The notes beneath the pieces are model-generated. The model did no database searches. It was not told the DNA's origin and worked only from the letters and a program-made list of their open reading frames with translations. Shown piece after piece: positions 56,369 through 64,000 of a stretch of 64,000 nt of DNA. Within the stretch, counting starts at the first letter, position 1; each line of letters begins with the position of its first letter. The stretch is from Luteibacter rhizovicinus. GTDB lineage: Bacteria; Pseudomonadota; Gammaproteobacteria; Xanthomonadales; Rhodanobacteraceae. The stretch lies in NCBI RefSeq assembly GCF_004342265.1, contig NZ_SMCS01000011.1:1-64000 (forward strand), in the 5' to 3' direction. The position numbers and the translations under genes are program-made.

Positions 56369-58135
56369 TTAGCGCAGGTCTTTCAGCGCCCCGACTGCCA
56401 CTTTCAGTACCGGATACGCCCCAACCCCCTGCGCCGAATACCACGGCGAACGCTGGAAGAAGAACATCAACCGTGCCGAAGCGCTTGCGGCGAACGCGGG
56501 ATCGTTCTTCACGCGTTCGTCGAACTCGCGCCGCAGGCCCGGGTCCTTCGCCAGCATGTCGCGTGCGAGTGCTTCCACCACGCGCGGTTCGCCATATTCC
56601 TTCGGCTCGAACACCGCGTTGAAATAGCCCCAGCGCAGCAGCGAATCGGGCGCCTGCGGTTCGAGCAGATTGACCGCGACGTTGGCCGCGCGCTGGTCCA
56701 TCGGCACGACGACGCTGCCGACGGGAACGGTCACGGTGTCATGGACCTCGCGCTGCTTCACGTCGCGCAACATCAGATGCCGCTCGAACGATTTCGATGC
56801 CCACACGGGGTCGTCCAGCTGATAACGCGTGACCTCGATCTTCGCCGGCGCGGTCGTGCGCGTATAACGAACGCCGTGCGCATCCAGGCGTTCGATGGCG
56901 TCGGTCCACTGCGCGGGAATGACATAAGCACCCGGCACGTTCACCGACTGATCCGGCTCGAGCGCATTCCAGTTCTGGACCGGATAATCCTTCCGGACTT
57001 TCGGGTCGTAGCGAACCCAGGTGTCGCCGGAGATATCGCTGTGTTCCTGCGTGAAAGCCACACCCTTGAGTACGAAGGGCGTGGACTCGGGCGACGCTTT
57101 ATACGTTACGGGCAATCGGGCCTGCTTCACGATCCAGGCATCGGCTTCGCGCGACGCATCGCGCAGGGCGGCCGGTTGCGAGCTGACATAGTCGAGGACG
57201 GTTCGCACCACGTCGTACGTGGCGCGAACGCGCACGTCGTACGGTTTCAGCATATGGGTTTCGATCAGCAGGCCCGCGCGGTTCTGGATGGCTGCATAGC
57301 CGGTCGAGAAGCGGGGGCCCGAGCCGAAATTCTGGATGCCTTTCGTCATGTCGCGGCCATCCTTGAATTCAAGGTATATCGCGGCGAGGTGTCCGAGCTT
57401 TTCGTAGTGCGGCATGACGTAACCGTCATACGCGGCTTTCTGCCATGCCGCGATCGATGGCGGTAGTTTGTGCGCATCTTCCGCGTACCAGGTGAGGTCG
57501 TACTGGTAGTCGGCGCCGTCGGTGGTGTGGATATCGACGAGCAGGTCGGGTGTCCACGTGTTCCACAGCTTCAGCCACGCGCGCATTTCGGGGGCGTCGG
57601 CTTTGACGTAATCGCGATTGAGGTTGAGGTATTGCGACTGCCCGCGGAAGCCCATGCTTTCCGGGCCATTCTGGTTGATGCGGTGATAGGGGCTGCTGTT
57701 CTCGTGGCCGTCGACGCTGAAGACGGGAATGAATACCAGTATCGCGCGATCGAGCAGGTGCGGCAGCTTGCCCGTGACCGCGTAATCGCGCAGCAGCATC
57801 AAGCCCGCGTCCTTGCCTTCGATCTCGCCGGGATGGATACCCGCCTGCAGAAGTACGACCGGTTTCCCGGCGGCGCGCGCACGTTCCGGGGTCAGGTCGC
57901 CGTTCTCGCCGGCGACCACGATCATCATCGGCCGTCCTTCCGGTGTCGTGCCGAACTGTTCGAGACGAAGACGATCCGGTGCCGCCTGCACCAGGCGATG
58001 CAGATAAGCGAGCGTTTCGTCGTAACTGGGTGTCGTGCGGAACGCGGACGCTTCGGCGGGCGTGGTCCAGCTGTCCTTTGCATCGAGAGTCATCGAAGTC
58101 ACCGCAAGCAGAGAGAGTAGGAAGAGACGGCGCAT
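56369..58135 (-). CDS. secreted M14 zinc carboxypeptidase-like protein
   Basis: A 588-residue protein with a signal peptide (about 1-19) and an M14 domain (about 38-320). Zinc ligands are H101-P-G-E104 and H202 (VDIHTTDG); catalytic E291 lies in LLIETHML. Substrate-carboxylate-binding Asn/Arg occur in YLNLNRDYVKADAPEM. A long C-terminal extension (320-588) is typical of xanthomonad M14 proteins annotated as peptidase M14 and is of unknown role. It starts 12 bases after the DUF502 gene. Confidence 0.88.
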   Translation of the reverse strand: MRRLFLLSLLAVTSMTLDAKDSWTTPAEASAFRTTPSYDETLAYLHRLVQAAPDRLRLEQFGTTPEGRPMMIVVAGENGDLTPERARAAGKPVVLLQAGIHPGEIEGKDAGLMLLRDYAVTGKLPHLLDRAILVFIPVFSVDGHENSSPYHRINQNGPESMGFRGQSQYLNLNRDYVKADAPEMRAWLKLWNTWTPDLLVDIHTTDGADYQYDLTWYAEDAHKLPPSIAAWQKAAYDGYVMPHYEKLGHLAAIYLEFKDGRDMTKGIQNFGSGPRFSTGYAAIQNRAGLLIETHMLKPYDVRVRATYDVVRTVLDYVSSQPAALRDASREADAWIVKQARLPVTYKASPESTPFVLKGVAFTQEHSDISGDTWVRYDPKVRKDYPVQNWNALEPDQSVNVPGAYVIPAQWTDAIERLDAHGVRYTRTTAPAKIEVTRYQLDDPVWASKSFERHLMLRDVKQREVHDTVTVPVGSVVVPMDQRAANVAVNLLEPQAPDSLLRWGYFNAVFEPKEYGEPRVVEALARDMLAKDPGLRREFDERVKNDPAFAASASARLMFFFQRSPWYSAQGVGAYPVLKVAVGALKDLR

Positions 58136-58147
58136 GGATCGATCCGG

Positions 58148-58783
58148 TCAGTGGGCGATGCGTGAAGCGGGCAGGGTATCCGGAGCGACGGCACCACCGG
58201 AAATGATGAAAGCCATGGCCTGGTCCATCGTCCAGTCCGTTGGCGTGAGTTCGTCCAGCGGCACGATTTCGAGATAACCACCCGTGGGGTTCGGTGTGGT
58301 CGGAATAAAAACGGCGGCCATTTCCCGTCCCGTCCCGTCTTCGAGCATGGTCCGGGTGACGAATCCCACCACTTTCATGCCTGCGCGCGGGAATTCGACC
58401 AGCACGACACGCTGCACGCCCGAGGGCTTGTTCTGCAGCACGGCCATCAGTTTCTTGGTGCCGCCGTAAATCGTCTGCACCAGCGGGATACGCGCCAGTA
58501 CGGCGTCGAATCCCGACAGCAGCCGCGCGCCGAGTACGCGGTGGGCCAGGAAGCCGACGAAATAGAGCACGCCCAGGGTCAGGGCCAGCGCAAGGATAAA
58601 GACCAGCCACGAAGGGCTGCGCTCGGCGGTGGGGCCCGCGGTTTGCAGGAACAGGCCGACCAGCGGCGCGCCGATCCCGGCCAGCAGGCTGAGGACGAAA
58701 CTGAAGACCAGCCAGGTCACCCAAAGCGGGAGCACCGTCAGCAGACCGGTGAAGAGATAACGTTTGATGCGCAGCGAGGCCAT
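58148..58783 (-). CDS. DUF502 family membrane protein
   Basis: A 211-residue protein with two N-terminal TM helices (about 10-35 and 58-80) and a soluble C-terminal domain holding DUF502 landmarks: IPLVQTIYGGTKKLM, VVLVEFPRAGMKVVGFVT and FIPTTPNPTGGYLEIVP. The family's function is not known. It probably shares a transcript with the downstream M14 gene (12-base gap). Confidence 0.87.
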   Translation of the reverse strand: MASLRIKRYLFTGLLTVLPLWVTWLVFSFVLSLLAGIGAPLVGLFLQTAGPTAERSPSWLVFILALALTLGVLYFVGFLAHRVLGARLLSGFDAVLARIPLVQTIYGGTKKLMAVLQNKPSGVQRVVLVEFPRAGMKVVGFVTRTMLEDGTGREMAAVFIPTTPNPTGGYLEIVPLDELTPTDWTMDQAMAFIISGGAVAPDTLPASRIAH

Positions 58784-58970
58784 GATGCCGTCCGGGGAGG
58801 GAGCCGGGGACCATTGTAGGGAACGGTGCGATTTTTTTTCACGGTGCCTGGATGGGGGTGGCCCGCTTTACGCGACGGTGACATGCGTCGCGCGAAGCTG
58901 TTTTCGACAAGCACGCGGTACCCCTCCGGGTGCATGCTAGGCAGACCCTCAGCCCGTCAAAGGATCGAAT

Positions 58971-59546
58971 GTGAAAACGAAAGTCAAAGATAAGCCAAAG
59001 GCCAAAGCGAAAGCCGTGCAGGCGAAAGCGGCACTGAGTCCCGATATCAAGAGCCGTCGCAAGGCCGACCTGCGTACGCCCAGCGGCCTGGGCGCGGATG
59101 CTACCCGCGATATCTCCGCCGGGCTCAACGCGTTGCTCGCGGATGTGTTCGCGCTTTATTTCAAGACCAAGAATTTTCATTGGCACATGTCCGGTCCGAA
59201 CTTCCGCGACCTGCACCTGCTGCTGGACGACCAGTCCGACCAGATCTACGCCATCGTCGACGACGTGGCCGAGCGTGTACGCAAGATCGGTGGCACCACG
59301 TTGCGTTCGGTTGGCCATGCCAGCCGCCTGCAGCGCCTGTCCGACAACGATGCGGATTTCGTGACGCCGGGCGACATGCTGGCCGAACTGCGCGAAGACA
59401 ATATGCGTCTGGCGGCTTTCATGCGCGAAACGCATGGCTTGTGTGACGAATACGGCGATGTAGCCACCGCGAGCCTGCTGGAGAACTGGATCGACGAGGC
59501 CGAACGCCGCGTGTGGTTCCTGTTCGAAACGGGCCGTAATTCCTAA
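58971..59546 (+). CDS. dps: Dps family DNA-binding ferritin-like protein
   Basis: Forms dodecamers that oxidise and store iron and coat DNA in stress or starvation. The 191 residues include a Lys-rich N-terminal tail (1-31), a likely DNA-binding arm, then the four-helix core. Ferroxidase ligands are H70 (FHWHMSG), H82, D86 (DLHLLLDD), D97 and E101 (VDDVAERV). The start is a GTG with AGGAT 6 bases upstream. No OxyR-type site could be read with confidence. Confidence 0.93.
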   Translation: MKTKVKDKPKAKAKAVQAKAALSPDIKSRRKADLRTPSGLGADATRDISAGLNALLADVFALYFKTKNFHWHMSGPNFRDLHLLLDDQSDQIYAIVDDVAERVRKIGGTTLRSVGHASRLQRLSDNDADFVTPGDMLAELREDNMRLAAFMRETHGLCDEYGDVATASLLENWIDEAERRVWFLFETGRNS

Positions 59547-59558
59547 GGCTTTTATGTG

Positions 59559-59586
59559 GGAGCGGGCTTGCGGTCAAGCCCGCTCC
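59559..59586. terminator. hairpin between dps and the convergent beta-propeller gene
   Basis: GGAGCGGGCTTG-CGGT-CAAGCCCGCTCC is a perfect 12-bp stem 12 bases after the dps stop. Sequence and position resemble other short REP-like hairpins here (26010, 327); there is no T-run, so termination is only possible. Confidence 0.5.
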
Positions 59587-59608
59587 TGCAACAGAGGTAA
59601 GGCGGCGG

Positions 59609-60640
59609 TCAGGGCTTGCCGACTGTCAGGAGCGTAAAGCTCCCCGGTACCCAGGTCGGCCTTTTACCGGCGACGCTCGCCGGGTCGCGTGTCGCGGCCG
59701 ACAGGTATAGCCGGTGAAGTTTCGGATCCAGTGCAAGCGTACGCGCGCCCGGCTGGGTGGGGACTGTGGCTACGGCGGAATAGTGGTCCGGATCGTCCTC
59801 GTGCACGACGGAGATATCGCCGCTGCCGCCGTTCGACGTGTAGATGTTGCCTTCGGCGGGATCGAACGCAACGGCATCCGGTCCGTCACCGATCGGCACG
59901 CTGGCTACAACGCGTCCGCTGGTCGAATCAACGACTGTCATCATCCGGTTCTCGCATACGGAAAACAGCCGGTGATGCGCTTTGTCGATCGCCAGGCCAC
60001 TGGGCGATTCGCAATTTCCAAGCGCCCACGTGTGCGACACCGTCCGTTTGGCGATATCGATGTCCACGAGTTGCGCGGTGTCTTCGATGTTCACGTAAAG
60101 ATGGCCACCCTCCGTTACGGCGAACTCGGGTTTCCCGGGAAGAGCGATGGTGGCGGTGACGCGTCGTTGCTTTGCGTCGATCACGGTGGCGTTGCGGCTC
60201 TTGCCGTTCAGGGTGAATACCTGGTGCGTGGCCGGGTCGTAGGCGATGGCGTCGGGATTGTCGCCCGTGCCGGCGATCGTGGCGAGCGTCTTGAGGGTGC
60301 GAAGGTCGAACACGGTGACCGAATTGGCTTTGCCGTTGCTGCTGAAGCCCTGTCCGAGATCGTTCGCGACAGCGATGCCGTGCACGCCCGTCGTATCCGG
60401 AATGACGCCGGCCTGGGTCTGTCCATCGACATCGACCGCGACGACGCGATCGCCCCGGCTGATGTAAAGGCGTCGCGCGGCGCCATCGAACGCCAGGTAA
60501 TCCCAGCCGCCTTCGCCGCCGATCTGCATGCGCGACAGCACGGCGTAGCCGGTCGTGGTTCCCGCTGCGGCGGCGGGTAATGGCGCGAGACCCGCCAACA
60601 ACAGGCAGGCGGGAACGAAATGCTGACGAAGTGTGCGCAT
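59609..60640 (-). CDS. secreted YncE-like beta-propeller protein
   Basis: A 343-residue protein with a signal peptide (about 1-25, ending PAAAAG). Repeated YVTN/NHL-type blades follow: GVHGIAVANDLGQGFSSNGK, NPDAIAYDPATHQVFTLNGK, SPSGLAIDKAHHRLFSVCE and GPDAVAFDPAEGNIYTSNGG. Six to seven blades are likely. Such periplasmic propellers bind ligands or DNA; no catalytic residues can be named. It lies 61 bases downstream of the DUF4442 gene on the same strand. Confidence 0.8.
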   Translation of the reverse strand: MRTLRQHFVPACLLLAGLAPLPAAAAGTTTGYAVLSRMQIGGEGGWDYLAFDGAARRLYISRGDRVVAVDVDGQTQAGVIPDTTGVHGIAVANDLGQGFSSNGKANSVTVFDLRTLKTLATIAGTGDNPDAIAYDPATHQVFTLNGKSRNATVIDAKQRRVTATIALPGKPEFAVTEGGHLYVNIEDTAQLVDIDIAKRTVSHTWALGNCESPSGLAIDKAHHRLFSVCENRMMTVVDSTSGRVVASVPIGDGPDAVAFDPAEGNIYTSNGGSGDISVVHEDDPDHYSAVATVPTQPGARTLALDPKLHRLYLSAATRDPASVAGKRPTWVPGSFTLLTVGKP

Positions 60641-60701
60641 GAGCTACCGCCTGAACGTCGTTGAGGAACGACGAGCATGGGATCGGTGCCTTATCTGGCG
60701 C

Positions 60702-61214
60702 TTAGGGAGCCGGCTGGCGCCGCGAAGGCTTCAGGCGTACGTAAAGCTGCTTGCGGACCTTCGCGATCACCTCGCCCGACTTCGTCGTCACGTCCACGTC
60801 GAACCAGCGCAGCACCTTCTCGCCGCCCGCCGCCTCCGCGCGCAGTTCGTCCACGGTGGCATGCGAGAGCACGAAGTGCGCGTAAACGTCCTCGCGACCT
60901 GGTGCCACGAATTCGATGGCGCCCGCCTTATCCCAGACGAAGTAATCGTTGCCGAGCTGGTGCATGGCCAGCAGCATCCAGAACGGATCGGTCATCGCGA
61001 ACAGATTGCCGCCGAACTGGCTGCGTACGTAATTGCGATTCCAGGGCCGGAGACGCAGCACGACGCGCAGGTCGCTCCAGTCGTCGGAAATCGACTGGAC
61101 GCGGATCGCGTTGAAGAAGAAGGGAGGCCACAGATTCAGCAGGCGCCGGAAGGTGTTTGGTTTCAACGGGGTCCCTTTGCTGGCGGTCCGCGCGACATCC
61201 GCACGCGGGTTCAT
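60702..61214 (-). CDS. DUF4442 hot-dog-fold protein
   Basis: A 170-residue cytoplasmic protein with the DUF4442 pattern RPWNRNYVRSQFGGNLFAMT followed by DPFWMLLAMHQLGNDYFVWDKA, matching acyl-CoA thioesterase-like hot-dog proteins. The equivalent of the catalytic acid is not certain. A tetrameric thioesterase role is possible, and the substrate is unknown. Confidence 0.8.
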   Translation of the reverse strand: MNPRADVARTASKGTPLKPNTFRRLLNLWPPFFFNAIRVQSISDDWSDLRVVLRLRPWNRNYVRSQFGGNLFAMTDPFWMLLAMHQLGNDYFVWDKAGAIEFVAPGREDVYAHFVLSHATVDELRAEAAGGEKVLRWFDVDVTTKSGEVIAKVRKQLYVRLKPSRRQPAP

Positions 61215-61354
61215 GGCCCGGAAGTATAGATGCGCCTACGTCCAAAGCTCTATTGACGCCCATGTAGTGGGCGGAGGAATGTCTGTCGCAACGACGATAC
61301 AGCGGCGAACGAACCGGGTCTCGTCGACGACTTCGGCCGCGCGGGGAGCTGTCA

Positions 61355-61795
61355 TTGAACCTATTTTCTGCATTGGCCTTCGTGAGTTACACAGCAGGCT
61401 TTCTGATCGTGACGAGGTTTGCGGTGCTTTACCTGGGCAGGTCCGAATTCTTGCCCTGGCACAGCAGCGCCACAGGTCGCTCGTGGCGCGATATCGACGA
61501 ACGCATGCGCACGCTGCTTCTTGCATTGATCCGACTCCTGGGCTGGGCATATCTGGCCGCCGCATTCGCGGGATTCTGTGGGATTTACGTCACGTTCTTC
61601 GCTGCGGGCGGGTTACCGTCACTGCTTGTTCTTCAATGTCTGGGCCTGCTCGTGGCCATCCCGCCGCTCATGGTAACTATGCGTATTCGAGCCAGTACAG
61701 GGGCTTCCACGCCGGTATGGCCGGTCGCCGCGGTCGTCGCGCTATTCACGATGGGCATTGTGCTGATGCTGGTTTCGACTCTTTGCCGTGCCTGA
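61355..61795 (+). CDS. small four-helix membrane protein, unrecognised
   Basis: A 146-residue protein with four hydrophobic segments (about 4-27, 57-80, 82-105 and 118-142) and a Trp/Arg-rich loop (HSSATGRSWRDIDERMR). No family is recognised. It starts at a TTG with GGGGAG 6 bases upstream. The next gene begins 15 bases after its stop, so the two are likely cotranscribed. Confidence 0.6.
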   Translation: MNLFSALAFVSYTAGFLIVTRFAVLYLGRSEFLPWHSSATGRSWRDIDERMRTLLLALIRLLGWAYLAAAFAGFCGIYVTFFAAGGLPSLLVLQCLGLLVAIPPLMVTMRIRASTGASTPVWPVAAVVALFTMGIVLMLVSTLCRA

Positions 61796-61810
61796 TAGGA
61801 GGGCGCAACC

Positions 61811-62269
61811 GTGAACGAGAATGCGCTGATCTGGAAAGTGATCCGTGGCGAACTAGATGTGCCAAGGGCGGCCGCCGCACTTGGATGGACGTTCGTCGGT
61901 TACTTCGATGAAACGAAGGAAGCGCATGTGCTGTTCGCCAATGGCGGGGACTTCACCAACGCCATGGGCTACGTGCAAGGCGGTATCCTTTCGGCGATGC
62001 TCGACGACGCGATGGGGCCTGCGCTCTACTTGCAGATAGCACCCGACACGGTTGCGGTAACGATCGAATCGAAGACCAGCTACCTGAGGCCTGCCCGACC
62101 CGGAAAGATCGCAGGGGTCGGCAAGGTCGAACACATGACCGCATCGGTCGCTTTTACTTCCGGGGTCCTGCGCGACAGCGAGGACAACGTCATTGCGACG
62201 GCCACCGCGACCTTCTTTATCAAGAAAGGCGACGTGGCCGTCGGTCCGGTAATACCAGCGACACAATAA
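61811..62269 (+). CDS. PaaI-type hot-dog thioesterase-like protein
   Basis: A 152-residue single hot-dog domain. The family motif N-x2-G-x2-HGG-x5-L-D reads NAMGYVQGGILSAMLDDAM: Asn and the catalytic-region Asp are kept but the His is Gln. C-terminal strands ESKTSYLRPARPGKIAG and VIATATATFFI complete the fold. It would hydrolyse an acyl- or aryl-CoA if active. A GTG start follows AGGAGG by 8 bases. It is convergent with the FNR-like gene, with a 7-base gap. Confidence 0.8.
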   Translation: MNENALIWKVIRGELDVPRAAAALGWTFVGYFDETKEAHVLFANGGDFTNAMGYVQGGILSAMLDDAMGPALYLQIAPDTVAVTIESKTSYLRPARPGKIAGVGKVEHMTASVAFTSGVLRDSEDNVIATATATFFIKKGDVAVGPVIPATQ

Positions 62270-62276
62270 ACGTCTC

Positions 62277-63047
62277 TCAGGCGATGTAGCTGTCGTACCG
62301 GAGGGCGGAAGGTTTGACGGCGTTGCCGCACAGCGTGGCAAGCCGGTCGGGGCGGACGATTCTTATCGACTTGCGGTCCACTTCGAGTATTCCGTCCTGC
62401 TCCATGCGCGCGAACAGACGGCTCACGGTCTCGATGACCAGTCCGAGATAGCTGGCGATGTCCTGACGCGACATGGTCAGCACCAGCGATTCGGTATCGC
62501 GGGAAAGACGTCCGTTTCGTTCGGCGAGGCTACTCAGGAAGATCGCCAGCCGTTCAAGTGCCTGATGCTTGCCCATCATGACCAGGTGGGCCTGGCAGGC
62601 GACGATCTCGCTGCTGACGATGCGCACGAACTGATGTTGCAGCGATGGAATGTCCCGGGCGATCCGCTGCAACCGGGCATAGGGCAGCTCGCATACAAGG
62701 GTGTGTTCGAGTGCTTCGGCTGTGCACTGGTGGCGCTCGTCCGCAAGCGCGTCGATGCCCGCCAGTTCGCCCGCGAAATGGAATCCCAGAACCTGAACGT
62801 CGCCGTCGGCGGCTTCCGCGAAGGTTTTCAGCGAGCCCGCGCGAACGACATACAGTGAATGGAATGCGTCGCCCTGGCGGAACAGCGTCTTGCCGCGTTC
62901 GAGGACACGCTTGTCGCGCACGTTGGCGTCGAGGCGAATGAGATCGCTTGCGTCGAGACCGGCGGGAATGCTGCATATATGGGGCGCGCAGGCGCCGCAG
63001 CTACAACGTAGCTTTCCCCGCTCGGCTGTCGTGGCGGCTTGCTGCAT
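62277..63047 (-). CDS. FNR/Anr-like Crp family regulator
   Basis: A 256-residue transcription factor for oxygen limitation. N-terminal cysteines C15, C17, C20 and C25 plus C119 (LVCELP) can bind a 4Fe-4S cluster, as in FNR. A cNMP-fold core (RVLERGKTLFRQGD; VRAGSLKTF) and dimer helix lead to a winged helix. The recognition helix has E206, S209 and R210, the FNR pattern (E-x2-SR) that reads TTGAT-N4-ATCAA. Cluster spacing is C-x2-C-x4-C where E. coli FNR has x5. Two universal-stress genes with an FNR-like site lie next door. Confidence 0.85.
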   Translation of the reverse strand: MQQAATTAERGKLRCSCGACAPHICSIPAGLDASDLIRLDANVRDKRVLERGKTLFRQGDAFHSLYVVRAGSLKTFAEAADGDVQVLGFHFAGELAGIDALADERHQCTAEALEHTLVCELPYARLQRIARDIPSLQHQFVRIVSSEIVACQAHLVMMGKHQALERLAIFLSSLAERNGRLSRDTESLVLTMSRQDIASYLGLVIETVSRLFARMEQDGILEVDRKSIRIVRPDRLATLCGNAVKPSALRYDSYIA

Positions 63048-63144
63048 GGTCTGATCCCGGATGGGAATCGAAATACCTCAGCTATCGGGCTGCAGCCCGA
63101 CGGTAGCACCGTCGCGGGGACGCGGCGTTAAGGCTTTATTTGCT

Positions 63145-63600
63145 CTATTTGCAGATCAGTACCGGGACACCGGCTGCCCGGAGCACCTTTCTCGAGCAAC
63201 TGGGATGGAACGCCGAATAGCTTTCCGCGAGCATGTGCGAGGCCATGACGATCATGCCGCAGCCGTGCTTCGCGCATGCGCGGAGGATCGCGCAGTCCGG
63301 CCTTCTGTCCACAACCTGATCCGCGGCGGCCGGTACGCCGGATTCGCTCGCCCGGGAGCATGCCGACGCCAGCATCTGCCTGCCGCGTTTCGCCATCGCG
63401 GCAGCGTGGCCGGGCTCGGACCCCTGGATGGTGTCGGCCATCAGTTCCACCGTCGCCAGCGGCGGCAGGACATGGAAGAAGACGACATGCGTGTTCATGA
63501 CGCTGGCGAGCGACAAGCCCATATCGATAGCGCGCGCCGACGCTTCCGTGCCGTCGGTCGGCACCATGATCGGAGCGGCGGGAAGCATCGAGGTCGGCAT
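63145..63600 (-). CDS. universal stress protein (UspA family)
   Basis: A 151-residue single Usp domain: IMVPTDGTEASARAIDMGLS at the start and HGCGMIVMASHMLAESYSAF...VLRAAGVPVLICK at the end. The G-x2-G-x9-G-[ST] ATP loop is not intact (SHMLAESYSAF replaces it), so it is probably a non-ATP-binding type. It is divergent from the next Usp gene, across an FNR-like site. Confidence 0.86.
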   Translation of the reverse strand: MPTSMLPAAPIMVPTDGTEASARAIDMGLSLASVMNTHVVFFHVLPPLATVELMADTIQGSEPGHAAAMAKRGRQMLASACSRASESGVPAAADQVVDRRPDCAILRACAKHGCGMIVMASHMLAESYSAFHPSCSRKVLRAAGVPVLICK

Positions 63601-63653
63601 GGTGGCGGGTCCGGAAGTCGCCCCTACTTTGGCGCGTTCGCGCCAGCCCCGAT

Positions 63654-63667
63654 TTGACTTCGATCAA
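63654..63667. promoter_or_regulatory. candidate FNR/Anr binding site
   Basis: TTGACTTCGATCAA differs from TTGAT-N4-ATCAA at one base. It lies between two divergent universal-stress genes, 54 and 59 bases from their starts, so it could control both. Confidence 0.65.
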
Positions 63668-63725
63668 TAGATTCGCGGCGGTCCGGCGTATACCGGAAGT
63701 GAGCAACCGGGGGAGGGGTTTCACG

Positions 63726-64000
63726 ATGTTCCGACATATCCTGATACCCACCGATGGATCCATCGAAGGTGCGCGCGCCGTCAGGATCGCGGTCGATCTG
63801 GCCCGTGTCTGTGGCGCTACCGTGCTGGCGATGCACGCGACCGTTCCTTTCCGGGGCGGCCGCATGGCGGCGGCCATGGCGATGGCGGAAGTCGCATACG
63901 ATTTCGATCTGATCGCGCAGGCCGAGCATTGCGTCGACGCCGTGCGGCGGCTCGCGAGCGAGGCTGGCGTAGTCTGCGAAACACGTATCGCCTACTCGGG
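63726..64000 (+). CDS. universal stress protein, N-terminal part
   Basis: The frame starts FRHILIPTDGSIEGARAVRI and continues AVDLARVCGATVLAMHATVP, the first strands and helix of a Usp domain, then runs off the right edge after 91 codons. GGGGAGGGG lies just before the ATG. The ATP-loop region is outside the window. Confidence 0.85.
   Translation, partial: MFRHILIPTDGSIEGARAVRIAVDLARVCGATVLAMHATVPFRGGRMAAAMAMAEVAYDFDLIAQAEHCVDAVRRLASEAGVVCETRIAYS

Overview
The window is chromosomal DNA of a high-GC Gram-negative gammaproteobacterium. The AmiC-MutL pairing, dispersed 2-methylcitrate genes, many TonB-dependent receptors, an endonuclease-type MutL and dense REP-like palindromes suggest Xanthomonadales, probably Rhodanobacteraceae (Luteibacter/Dyella-like). 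That placement is inferred from gene content, not from a marker gene. No tRNA, rRNA, insertion sequence, prophage or CRISPR array was seen.

Layout. 0-5 kb: cell-wall amidase, MutL and a DUF1684 protein. 5-12.5 kb: enoyl-CoA hydratase, periplasmic FKBP isomerase, a tightly packed DUF1289/CoA-pyrophosphatase/sulfurtransferase unit, a lipoprotein, a Gfo/Idh/MocA oxidoreductase, a POT peptide transporter and a PAP2 phosphatase. 12.6-28.5 kb: propionate catabolism by the 2-methylcitrate cycle, split into prpE, prpBC and prpD. A dicarboxylate symporter, FadH, TerC and a compact Fap-like functional-amyloid export operon lie between these pieces. 28.6-36 kb: OmpA, a TonB-dependent receptor, a DUF3574 lipoprotein with an NCS2-like permease, glyoxalase I and a rhomboid protease. 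36.5-43 kb: RapA and a unit joining an LTA-synthase-like phosphotransferase to FetAB. 43.4-50 kb: a tripartite RND pump (outer-membrane factor, fusion protein, permease) behind an OmpR-type response regulator. 50-58.8 kb: a Fur-type iron module (Fiu/PiuA-type receptor, PiuC, Sel1 protein), an M13 endopeptidase, an M14 carboxypeptidase and DUF502. 59-64 kb: Dps, a beta-propeller protein, two hot-dog proteins, an FNR-like regulator and two divergent universal stress proteins.

The most notable system is at 20.87-24.98 kb. Five almost contiguous genes encode a Gly/Ser-rich secreted protein, a small secreted protein, a periplasmic C39 protease (FapD-like), a FapE-like protein and a FapF-like coiled-coil/beta-barrel channel. 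No recognisable FapA or FapB is present. The three exported proteins share a short Q-N motif, a perfect hairpin separates the subunit gene from the accessory genes, and a sigma54-like promoter lies upstream.

Intergenic DNA carries two families of short palindromic repeats, often as perfect inverted pairs, and a larger structured element of about 200 bp present in one full, one diverged and one truncated copy.
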